In this document: positions 20,581 through 29,231 of the stretch, one piece after another
How positions within the stretch are numbered: the stretch's first letter is position 1
How the letters are laid out: every line of letters begins with the position of its first letter
NCBI GenBank assembly: GCA_025057275.1
Contig: JANWXQ010000028.1
Coordinates: 1-64,000 of the forward strand
Source of the DNA: Chitinophagales bacterium
GTDB taxonomy: Bacteria; Bacteroidota; Bacteroidia; Chitinophagales; UBA10324
Direction of reading: 5' to 3'
Length of the DNA stretch: 64,000 nt
Notes under the pieces: generated by a model
Databases searched by the model: none
What the model was told of the DNA's origin: nothing
Seen by the model: only the letters and a program-made list of their open reading frames with translations
Position numbers and translations under genes: made by a program

Positions 20581-21123
20581 TTACAGACCAAGACCTATGC
20601 CGAGGCGAATCACGGGCTGACGGTAATAGGGTGAGTGGGGATCCTGCAACAAATCATACAAAATAGAAAAGTAAAAGCCGGCACCCCGGCCGAGTGATGA
20701 GCTATAACCGGCGCCTACCAGCCATGAGGGCACCCAGATTCGCGACAGCTGCTGATCCAATGGATCATAGGCCTGCAGGCTGTTGAGTTCAAAACTGGTT
20801 TCTCCAAAAATGCCCTTTACTAAGTAATATCTGCCGAACACCGATCCGCCGTATATGCTCGTCGTGTAATTGTAAAAATTATCGCGGTAATAAATGTACC
20901 GCATGCCGATGCCGGTGACCAGATTGGGAGTGAGCCGGTACCCCACCAACGGTTCGGCAGCTATGTAAGTCACATCGCCAAAGCTCAGGCCGATGTTACC
21001 ACCAAACACCAGGCGTTCACGAAGCGGCACCCCTTGCATTCCCTGCTTGTCGGAGCGACCCTGACTGTAAACTCCATGTACAACTGCAACGAAAAAAACG
21101 GTAAAAAACGCGAGGGTACGCAT
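20581..21123 (-). CDS. Hypothetical outer-membrane beta-barrel-like protein
   Basis: Signal peptide MRTLAFFTVFFVAVVHGVYSQ; amphipathic strands; terminal VIRLGIGLGL. Confidence 0.6.
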   Translation of the reverse strand: MRTLAFFTVFFVAVVHGVYSQGRSDKQGMQGVPLRERLVFGGNIGLSFGDVTYIAAEPLVGYRLTPNLVTGIGMRYIYYRDNFYNYTTSIYGGSVFGRYYLVKGIFGETSFELNSLQAYDPLDQQLSRIWVPSWLVGAGYSSSLGRGAGFYFSILYDLLQDPHSPYYRQPVIRLGIGLGL

Positions 21124-21152
21124 GACAGGAAAGCAACAAAAGTACACGCTGC

Positions 21153-22553
21153 TCAGTCAAAAATCTTGCCCGGATTCAGAATACCGGCCGGATCAAAAAC
21201 ATGCTTGATTTTCTTCATCAGGTCCATCTGGATTGGGTTGAAGGCTATGGACAGATACGGTTTTTGCACCCAGCCAATGCCATGCTCGCCACTGATGGTG
21301 CCGCCCAGGCGGACGCAGAGTTCAAAGATCTCTTTAATGGCCCTGGGCAGCAGTTCATTCCATTGCGCATCGCTGAGCTGTTCCTTGAGGATGTTGACAT
21401 GCAGATTGCCATCGCCGGCATGGCCATAGCAAACCGACCGGAAGCCATAGCGCCTGCCAATGGCTTTGACTCCGTCCAGCAACACAGGCAGTTCGGCCCG
21501 CGGTACTACTGTATCCTCTTCCTTGTACACCGAATGCCGACGCACCGCTTCACCGATGCTGCGCCGCAGTTTCCACAGTGCGGCTTTCTGATCAGCGGTT
21601 TCAGCCAGCAGCGTTTCCCCTACAGCATATCGCTGCACGACTGCATGTATTTTTTCCATGTCCCTGAACAACAGCTCCGGATCGTTGCCATCTGTTTCCA
21701 GCAACAAAAAAGCTTCAGCCTGCTCATCCAACGCTATGGACGATGGCGTCAGCTGCAGGGACAACCGCGCTGCATCGCGCTCCATGAATTCAGCAGCCGA
21801 AGGGATGATTCCTTCCAGAAAAATGGCATTGACTGCCTCGCAGGCCTGCGCTGCCGAATGAAAAGGCACCAACATCAGCATATCGTGCCGCGGATGGGGC
21901 AGCAGCCGCAACACGATACGGGTTACAATGCCTAAGGTGCCCTCGCTGCCCACCATGAGTTGCGTCAGGTTGTATCCGGTGGCATTTTTGAGCACACTGG
22001 CTCCTGTCCAGATGATGTTGCCGCTGGGAAGCACCACTTCCAGATTGAGCACATAATCTTTAACCACTCCATACTTCACGGCTCTTGGGCCGCCGCTGTT
22101 TTCGGCTATGTTGCCGCCTATAAAGCATGACCCCCGGCTGGCCGGATCGGGCGGATAGAAAAGTCCCTTTTGTTTTACTGTTTCCTGCAATACTTCCGTG
22201 ATCACGCCCGGCTCGGTGGTTACCTGAAAGTTTCGCTCGTCAATGAACAAAATTCGGTTCATCCGTTCGGTGCTCAATACCAGACCACCGAAAACCGGCA
22301 AAGCCCCGCCGCTCAGTCCGGTTCCGGCCCCTCGCGGAGTAACCGGAATGCGGCGCTCCGAGCAATACGCCAAAATCCTGCTGATCTGTCCGGCTTCCGA
22401 AGGAAGCACCACGGCATCAGGGCAGTAAAGCAAATCCTCCGTTTCATCCCGACCATAGCGATTCAGCAAATCGGCATCCGTCAGTACGAAAGGCGAACCC
22501 ACTATACTTTGGAAAAACTGAATATCGCTGCTGCCGATGGCCTGGTACATCAT
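21153..22553 (-). CDS. FAD-binding oxidase (GlcD/D-lactate dehydrogenase type)
   Basis: VTPRGAGTGLSGGALP, FIGGNIAENSGGPRAVKYG, GSEGTLGIVT, YGHAGDGNLHVNIL, GEHGIGWVQKPYL. Confidence 0.93.
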   Translation of the reverse strand: MMYQAIGSSDIQFFQSIVGSPFVLTDADLLNRYGRDETEDLLYCPDAVVLPSEAGQISRILAYCSERRIPVTPRGAGTGLSGGALPVFGGLVLSTERMNRILFIDERNFQVTTEPGVITEVLQETVKQKGLFYPPDPASRGSCFIGGNIAENSGGPRAVKYGVVKDYVLNLEVVLPSGNIIWTGASVLKNATGYNLTQLMVGSEGTLGIVTRIVLRLLPHPRHDMLMLVPFHSAAQACEAVNAIFLEGIIPSAAEFMERDAARLSLQLTPSSIALDEQAEAFLLLETDGNDPELLFRDMEKIHAVVQRYAVGETLLAETADQKAALWKLRRSIGEAVRRHSVYKEEDTVVPRAELPVLLDGVKAIGRRYGFRSVCYGHAGDGNLHVNILKEQLSDAQWNELLPRAIKEIFELCVRLGGTISGEHGIGWVQKPYLSIAFNPIQMDLMKKIKHVFDPAGILNPGKIFD

Positions 22554-22627
22554 GTCAAAATTAACCCTACTTCATGTCGTGCTTGACTGGCAATCAAAGG
22601 TTTGCGCCAATCATGTAACTTGCGCCA

Positions 22628-23422
22628 ATGAAATACGCTATCCCAACGCATGGCTTCCGCTCCGTGTTGTTGCTGTGCACCTTTTCGTTGCTGCTGAATA
22701 GTCTTTCCTCCTTCGGGCAACCGCGCCTGTATTGGACCGCCGACTGGGAGAGCATCTTTTCCATGGGCAAGGTGGATGCCGGCGCTCAGTCCCTCAAAGC
22801 GGTGGTACGCTACGCCCCCTTTTTCAATTATACCCATCAGATGAATGTAGATTTTTCCCCCCTGTTGGGTATGTACACGGGGTTAGGCATCCGCAACGTG
22901 GGGCTGATCAGCCACTACACCGATGACCAAAACCAGTTGACCAAAATCAAGGAGCGTTCTTATGCCCTGGGCATGCCTTTGGCCTTTCGGATCGGCGAAC
23001 TGCCTGATGGTGCCAGCTTCGCTGTGGGCGCTCTGGGGGAACTGATGTTTGCCTACAAACGAAAAATTTTTACTCCTCAAGGTGAAAAAAGAAAAATCTA
23101 TAACTGGTTTGACGACCGGGTCAATCTGCTCAATGCGTCATTACTGGCAGAATTACGCTTCCCCAAAGGCAGTTACATCCGTTTCAACTATTATCTGCGT
23201 GATTTTCTTAACTATCGGGGGATTGACGAATCGGAGGGCGTTAATCTGCCGGACTACGGTCTTTCCAGCCCGTTATTCAGCCTGTCGATTGGCGTAATTG
23301 ACGACTACTGGAACCTGGATATTGATGAATTAGAGAGCGATAAGCCCCGCCGCACGTCTTCAGCGCAAAAGTCCCCAAAGGCAAATGATCGTCAGGCCAG
23401 GCATTCCAGGCCTGCCCGCTAA
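22628..23422 (+). CDS. Hypothetical outer-membrane protein
   Basis: 264 aa with signal peptide (LLLCTFSLLLNSLSSFGQ) and beta-rich body. Confidence 0.55.
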   Translation: MKYAIPTHGFRSVLLLCTFSLLLNSLSSFGQPRLYWTADWESIFSMGKVDAGAQSLKAVVRYAPFFNYTHQMNVDFSPLLGMYTGLGIRNVGLISHYTDDQNQLTKIKERSYALGMPLAFRIGELPDGASFAVGALGELMFAYKRKIFTPQGEKRKIYNWFDDRVNLLNASLLAELRFPKGSYIRFNYYLRDFLNYRGIDESEGVNLPDYGLSSPLFSLSIGVIDDYWNLDIDELESDKPRRTSSAQKSPKANDRQARHSRPAR

Positions 23423-23518
23423 ACGCTTCCCTGCAGGCTGATGTACCCCTCGGGCGGCCTATCTTTGCCCGTACAATAACCGGCCCTGTTCCGAGTTATT
23501 TTTACTGCAACCCTCTGC

Positions 23519-26254
23519 ATGAATTTCCGGCCGTTCTGTTTCTGGTTCATCCTCTTTTTTCTGGCTTTAGGCTTCGCCCCCTCCCGGGCCCAGAAAAAAA
23601 CCGATTCGTGGATCGTTAACACCTATCAGAATACGAATGCCCGCTACAATGGCTACTACTATGCCAAGATGAAAATGACGGAGGCCGAAAAGCAGGTGCT
23701 TGATAACCGGAAAGAGGATTACGAAAAACTGCTTCCCCTCTACCTGACCGGCAACCCCGACGATGCTTTTTCGGCTACCGACATGGATTCCATTATCCGC
23801 CGTCTGACGCTGGTGATCAAGCTGCGCGATAGCAAAAAATGGAACGACGACGCTTATTTCAACATCGGAAAAGCCTATTATTACAAAAAAGACTATTCTT
23901 CTGCTTTGGCCGCTTTTCAATACGTAAGTGCCAAAATCGGAAAAGGGTCTTTACCCAAAAAGGATAAAGAGGCCGAAAAGAAATCAGAAAAAAAAGTCAA
24001 TCCGTTTACCGGCACCGTAAAGGAATCCGGCAGCAAGCCCAAACTGATGGACAAGATCCGCCACCAGCCGGTGTACTACACCAACCTGTTGTGGTTGGTG
24101 CGTACCCATGCCATGTTGGGCAATTACGGCGAAGCCCAGTCCATCATCGCTTATCTGGATGAAGACCGGCTGTTTCCCGAAGACCTTCGCGACGATCTGC
24201 GCCTCGTACATGCTTTTGTTTATGTCCAGCAACAACGCTACCCCAATGCCATTGACCAGCTGAAAAAGGTTATTGACCTAACCCGTTCCAAACGGGAAGC
24301 TACGCGTTACACCTTCATTCTGGCCCAATTGTATCAGTTGCAGGGTGACCATGGTACTGCCGCGCAGTATTTCCGGCAGGTCAGTGAAATGAAACCCTCG
24401 CCAGAAATGGATTTCCATGCCCGCATTGCCGTAGTAAAAAGTTTCCTGGCCAGCGGTAGCGGCTCACCGTCGCAAACCATTGCCGCTCTGGAAGATATGG
24501 CCCAGGATCCTGATTTTTTCACCTTCCGTGACCAGATTTACTATTACATCGGTTTGGTGCGCCAAATGCAGGGGCAAACCGATCTGGCGACAGAAAGTTT
24601 CCTGCAGTCCGTCAAATTCAGCGTCAATAACAGCCATCAGAAAGGACTGAGCTTCCTGCAGTTGGGCTCCATGGCGCTTCGGGAAAAAGACTACGTCGCT
24701 GCCTCTGCCTACTACGACAGCGCTGTTGCTTACCTGACGCCCAAGCTGGACACCCTTGCCCGCGTCAAGGAACTCAAGACAGTACTCTCCCAGATTGTCG
24801 TTCATCTGAAAACCATTCATCAGGAAGACAGCCTTCAGCGCCTGGCTTCCCTCAGCCCGCAGGAACTGGACAAATTTTTGGCTCGTGAAGCATCGCGCCA
24901 ACGCAAGGAACAAAGCAAGCAGGAAGAATCCACGGCCCCTACTTTCCCGGCTGATCCCTTTCAGCAGCAAACCACAGCTTCCGCCGGCAACTGGTATTTC
25001 TATAACAATTCCCTCAAAAGCTCCGGATACAACGAGTTTTTAGCCAAGTGGGGAAATCGCCGCAACGAAGACAACTGGCGGCGCAGCACCACGGCTTCAG
25101 CCGATGACCAGGCCACTTCAGACGACCAAGCTGCTGAAGCCGCTAAAAAAGATGAGAGCGGCAACGATGCCCTTGTCAGCGCCATGCGCGAAGCCCTGCC
25201 TTTGACCGAAGAAAAGCGTGCCGCCTCCAAACAACGCATTTTTGATGCGTACATGGGACTGGGCTTTACCCTGTACACCGGCCTCAACGACCTGCATGGA
25301 GCCATCGCCGCTTACGAGAAGGCCGCTGCCCTGCTGCCGGGTCCTTCCGGTGGCGACCGCTGCCTCTACAGCCTGTATCTCGTTCACGAACATGCCGGAA
25401 ATTCCGTCAGAGCTGCTTACTATCGCCAGCAAGTGCTGGAGCTGTATCCCAACAGCGAATTTGCCGGTATCCTTTCCGACCCGCAATTTCTTCAGCGACA
25501 GCAACAACAAACCCTGGAGGTCGGTCAGTTGTATGCTTCCGCCTATCAAACCTTTATGGCCGGCGATTATCGCTCCGTACTGCAGCAAATCCGCCGGGCC
25601 GATAGCCTGTACCATTCCAATCCCATCAAGCCAAAATTCGATTTGTTACGTGCCATGGCCATCGGTGGGGTCAGCGACCGCAATACCTACATCGCTGCCC
25701 TGGACTCGGTTACCCGCAAATACCCCACAGGTGAAGAGCGTGACAAGGCCATAGAAATTCTGAAACTGCTGGGCGCCAACACATCGGTCACCAACCCGCG
25801 CCCTCCCGATCCGGCCCAGGCGCAACAAAAATCGCGGCGCGGCCCTTCACCTTACACCTTTAAACCCAAAGAAGTCCATTTTGCCGTAGTTGCCTTCAAA
25901 ACCGTTGACCCCCGCATCAAAACAGTAAGCGATTCCTTGCAACGATTTAACAGCCGGTTGGGACTTACTCCTGCGCTCAAGGTAACCACCCAACTGCTGG
26001 ACAAGAATGCACAGCTCATCGTGGTGAAACAGTTTGCCAATGCTTCATCGGCCATAGATTATTACGACGAGCTGACCGACAGCGAATCGCTTTTTGATCT
26101 GGCAGAAACCATCGGTTATCGTTTGTTTCTTATTGATGAAAAAAATTTCACTACACTTTATCAACGAAAAGACATTGATGAATACGTTGATTTTTTTGAG
26201 CGGCTCTATGAAAACTACGACCCGGATGAGGAAGAGGAGAGCGAAGGCGACTAA
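23519..26254 (+). CDS. TPR protein resembling T9SS component PorW/SprE
   Basis: 911 aa; N-terminal NTNARYNGYYYAKMKMTEAEKQVLDNRKEDYEKLLPLY; TPR-like repeats; acidic C-terminus DPDEEEESEGD. Confidence 0.65.
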   Translation: MNFRPFCFWFILFFLALGFAPSRAQKKTDSWIVNTYQNTNARYNGYYYAKMKMTEAEKQVLDNRKEDYEKLLPLYLTGNPDDAFSATDMDSIIRRLTLVIKLRDSKKWNDDAYFNIGKAYYYKKDYSSALAAFQYVSAKIGKGSLPKKDKEAEKKSEKKVNPFTGTVKESGSKPKLMDKIRHQPVYYTNLLWLVRTHAMLGNYGEAQSIIAYLDEDRLFPEDLRDDLRLVHAFVYVQQQRYPNAIDQLKKVIDLTRSKREATRYTFILAQLYQLQGDHGTAAQYFRQVSEMKPSPEMDFHARIAVVKSFLASGSGSPSQTIAALEDMAQDPDFFTFRDQIYYYIGLVRQMQGQTDLATESFLQSVKFSVNNSHQKGLSFLQLGSMALREKDYVAASAYYDSAVAYLTPKLDTLARVKELKTVLSQIVVHLKTIHQEDSLQRLASLSPQELDKFLAREASRQRKEQSKQEESTAPTFPADPFQQQTTASAGNWYFYNNSLKSSGYNEFLAKWGNRRNEDNWRRSTTASADDQATSDDQAAEAAKKDESGNDALVSAMREALPLTEEKRAASKQRIFDAYMGLGFTLYTGLNDLHGAIAAYEKAAALLPGPSGGDRCLYSLYLVHEHAGNSVRAAYYRQQVLELYPNSEFAGILSDPQFLQRQQQQTLEVGQLYASAYQTFMAGDYRSVLQQIRRADSLYHSNPIKPKFDLLRAMAIGGVSDRNTYIAALDSVTRKYPTGEERDKAIEILKLLGANTSVTNPRPPDPAQAQQKSRRGPSPYTFKPKEVHFAVVAFKTVDPRIKTVSDSLQRFNSRLGLTPALKVTTQLLDKNAQLIVVKQFANASSAIDYYDELTDSESLFDLAETIGYRLFLIDEKNFTTLYQRKDIDEYVDFFERLYENYDPDEEEESEGD

Positions 26255-26308
26255 GCTGCTTCCTGCTACCGGCCCTCACCGCTCATCCCAAAAGCCCTGT
26301 TGCTGCAC

Positions 26309-28477
26309 ATGATCCGCATATTGTGGATTGTAGTATTTGGCTCCGTGGTATTGTTCCTGCTTATGCTGGCGCTGGCAGCCCTGGGCTTATTCGGTAAAAT
26401 GCCCTCGTTTGAAGAGTTGGAAAATCCGCACAGTGCACTGGCCACCGAGGTGTATTCCTCTGACGGCGTTTTGCTGGGCACCTATTTTATAGAGAACCGC
26501 TCGCCGTCTTCGTTGGAAGAGATTCCGGTTATGCTCCGACAGTGCCTGATTGCCACGGAAGACATCCGTTTCTACAGCCATTCCGGCATTGATTACCGCG
26601 GACAGTTAGCGGCTTTGATCTCTACCCTGTTGGGCGATGTGCGCGGCGGCAGCACCATTACCCAGCAGCTGGCCAAAAACCTCTTTCCCCGCCCCGGCAA
26701 CAACCTGATGGCCACCATTCTGTCCAAATTCAAGGAGTGGGTCATTGCCATCAAGCTCGAACGCCGCTACACCAAAGATGAAATTCTGAACCTCTATCTC
26801 CAGACTGTTCAGTTTAGCGAAAATTCTTATGGAATCAAAATGGCTGCCCGTACCTTTTTTAACCGATCGGTGGATTCGCTGCGGGTGGAGGAAGCTGCCG
26901 TTCTAATCGGTATGCTTAAGGGCAGTACCTACTACAATCCGCGGCGCAATCCGAAAAATGCCTTATCCCGGCGTAACGTCGTGCTGGCCCAGATGGCCAA
27001 ATACGGATTTCTGCCTGAGTCCGAACTGGACAGCCTCATGCAACTGCCCATCCGGCTGAACTACGTCAGTCCCGATCACAACAAAGGACTGGCTACGTAC
27101 TTCCGAGAATACCTGCGTCAGGAGCTGCTGCAATGGTGCAAAAACAACAAAAAGCCAGACGGCACTCCGTACAATCTGTACAAGGATGGCCTCAAAGTAT
27201 ACACCTCTATCCACAGCCGCATGCAGTTCTATGCCGAAGAAGCCGTACAAAAACACATGCGCGACCTGCAAAAGCAGTTTTTGGCCAGCTACCGCAACAG
27301 CGTGCCCTGGGGCAATACCAAGCAGTTCATTGATGAAGCCATGCGCAAAAGTTACCGCTGGCAAAGCATGAAGCGTTCCGGTATTTCTGAGGATTCCATC
27401 GTTCGTGCGTTTCACACGCCTATGCCCATGACGGTTTTTTCCTATGAAGGCGAAAAGGATACCACACTCACCCCTTACGATTCCATTAAGTATTACAAAA
27501 TGTTTCTGCATTGTGGCTTCATGGCCACCGATCCCCTGACCGGTCACGTGCTTGCCTGGGTGGGCGGCATCAATCATCATTACTTTCAGTACGACCACGT
27601 CAATCCCGGAGCCAAGCGTCAGGTAGGATCCACCATCAAACCCATTCTGTATGCTGTAGCCATTGACAACGGTTACAGCCCCTGTTACGAATTCCCCAAC
27701 GAGCGCATCGTATTTGAAGATTTTCAGAACTGGTCGCCCGAAAATGCCGATGGCCGCTACGGCGGCAACCTGACGCTGTACCAGGGTCTGGCCGGATCAG
27801 TGAACACGATCAGCGCCCACCTGATCCGCCACATCGGCCCACAGCCCATGATTGACCTGGCCCGCCGGCTGGGCATTGAAAGCAAAATGGATCCCTATCC
27901 CGCCATCAGTCTGGGAGTGACCGATATTTCCGTCTACGAAATGGCGGGCGTGTACGGAACCTTTGCCAACGAAGGCACCTACATCAAACCCCAGTACCTG
28001 CTGCGCATTGCCGACAAAAGAGGCAACGTATTACAACAATTCACTACACGACAGGCTGAAGTGCTTTCCCCTCAGGTCAACTACGTCATGGTGAAAATGC
28101 TGGAAGCGGTGGTGAACAGCGGCACTGCCCAGCGGCTGCGAAGCCGCTACGGTATTTCTTTTGCCGTTGCCGGAAAAACCGGCACCACCCAAAACAACAC
28201 CGATGGCTGGTTTGTCGGCTTTACGCCCGACCTGGTCGGAAGTTGTTGGGTAGGCGGCGAAGACCGCATCATCCGTTTCCGATCTACCTTTTACGGACAA
28301 GGCGCTAATATGGCCCTGCCCATTTTTGCGTATTTCCTCAAAAGCTGCTATGCCGACAAGTCGCTGGGTCTGACGCCCAAGGCAGCATTTCCTGTACCCC
28401 CCGGGCCTCAGGTCATTGAAACCGACTGCCAGAAATACAGGCAGTACATGAGCCAGCACAGCACCGACTATTACTGA
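26309..28477 (+). CDS. Class A penicillin-binding protein 1A
   Basis: Transglycosylase region ATEDIRFYSHSGIDYRG, GGSTITQQLAKN; transpeptidase KRQVGSTIKP (SxxK), SVN, KTGTTQN. Confidence 0.95.
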   Translation: MIRILWIVVFGSVVLFLLMLALAALGLFGKMPSFEELENPHSALATEVYSSDGVLLGTYFIENRSPSSLEEIPVMLRQCLIATEDIRFYSHSGIDYRGQLAALISTLLGDVRGGSTITQQLAKNLFPRPGNNLMATILSKFKEWVIAIKLERRYTKDEILNLYLQTVQFSENSYGIKMAARTFFNRSVDSLRVEEAAVLIGMLKGSTYYNPRRNPKNALSRRNVVLAQMAKYGFLPESELDSLMQLPIRLNYVSPDHNKGLATYFREYLRQELLQWCKNNKKPDGTPYNLYKDGLKVYTSIHSRMQFYAEEAVQKHMRDLQKQFLASYRNSVPWGNTKQFIDEAMRKSYRWQSMKRSGISEDSIVRAFHTPMPMTVFSYEGEKDTTLTPYDSIKYYKMFLHCGFMATDPLTGHVLAWVGGINHHYFQYDHVNPGAKRQVGSTIKPILYAVAIDNGYSPCYEFPNERIVFEDFQNWSPENADGRYGGNLTLYQGLAGSVNTISAHLIRHIGPQPMIDLARRLGIESKMDPYPAISLGVTDISVYEMAGVYGTFANEGTYIKPQYLLRIADKRGNVLQQFTTRQAEVLSPQVNYVMVKMLEAVVNSGTAQRLRSRYGISFAVAGKTGTTQNNTDGWFVGFTPDLVGSCWVGGEDRIIRFRSTFYGQGANMALPIFAYFLKSCYADKSLGLTPKAAFPVPPGPQVIETDCQKYRQYMSQHSTDYY

Positions 28478-29184
28478 TCGAATGACTCCAGGAGTTGTTC
28501 CAGTTCCGGCTGCCCGCGCAACTGGCGCATCTGCCGCATCACCCAAACATGCCTTCGTTGTACCCAACGACTGGTCGGTTTGACCGTATATAGTTTCGGA
28601 TTGGGCAGACTGGCTGCGATCATTGCCGCCTCGCGCTCCGTAAGCTGTGCAGCAGATTTTCCAAAAAAAACCTGCGCAGCACATTCAATGCCATAAATCC
28701 CTTTTCCCATTTCAATGACGTTCAGATAAAGCTCCAGAATGCGTCGCTTGCTGTACAACAGCTCCAGCCACAGAGTAAAATACCCTTCCAGTCCCTTACG
28801 CAGCCAGCTTCGGCCCTGCCACAGAAAAACATTCTTCGCCACCTGTTGGGTGATGGTGCTGGCCCCGCGCACCGTACGGCCTTTGCGCTCATTGACGGCC
28901 CAGGCCTCCCGTATGCTGGCCCAGTCAAAACCTTTATGAGTGGCAAACTTCTGGTCTTCGGCTGCAATCACCGCCAGGCGAGCCTGCGGATTGATGCGTT
29001 CCAGCGGCACATAATCGCGCCGCAGTCCCTGTCCGGACAGCAAACTATGGAGTTGCGTCAGCGTAATCGGAGGAAAGAACCAACGGCAATAGAGTAAATA
29101 GGCGAGGTGCACTGCGATTAATGCCAGCACCAATCGCCTGAACAATCGCCAAATAACCGTCACGGAAAATCCTTTACAAAGCAA
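28471..29184 (-). CDS. mtgA: Monofunctional biosynthetic peptidoglycan transglycosylase
   Basis: AAEDQKFATHKGFDW, RGASTITQQVAKNVFLWQGRSWLRKGLE; TTG at 29184 or GTG at 29163 as start. Confidence 0.9.
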   Translation of the reverse strand: MLCKGFSVTVIWRLFRRLVLALIAVHLAYLLYCRWFFPPITLTQLHSLLSGQGLRRDYVPLERINPQARLAVIAAEDQKFATHKGFDWASIREAWAVNERKGRTVRGASTITQQVAKNVFLWQGRSWLRKGLEGYFTLWLELLYSKRRILELYLNVIEMGKGIYGIECAAQVFFGKSAAQLTEREAAMIAASLPNPKLYTVKPTSRWVQRRHVWVMRQMRQLRGQPELEQLLESFDQ

Positions 29185-29219
29185 CGGATTGAACCGATAA
29201 CCTGCAGCCTGCAGGCTTG

Positions 29220-29227
29220 TAGTTTTG
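29220..29227 (+). promoter_or_regulatory. -7 element TAGTTTTG for uvrC
   Basis: TAnnTTTG match 4 nt before GTG 29232. Confidence 0.5.
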
Positions 29228-29231
29228 TATT

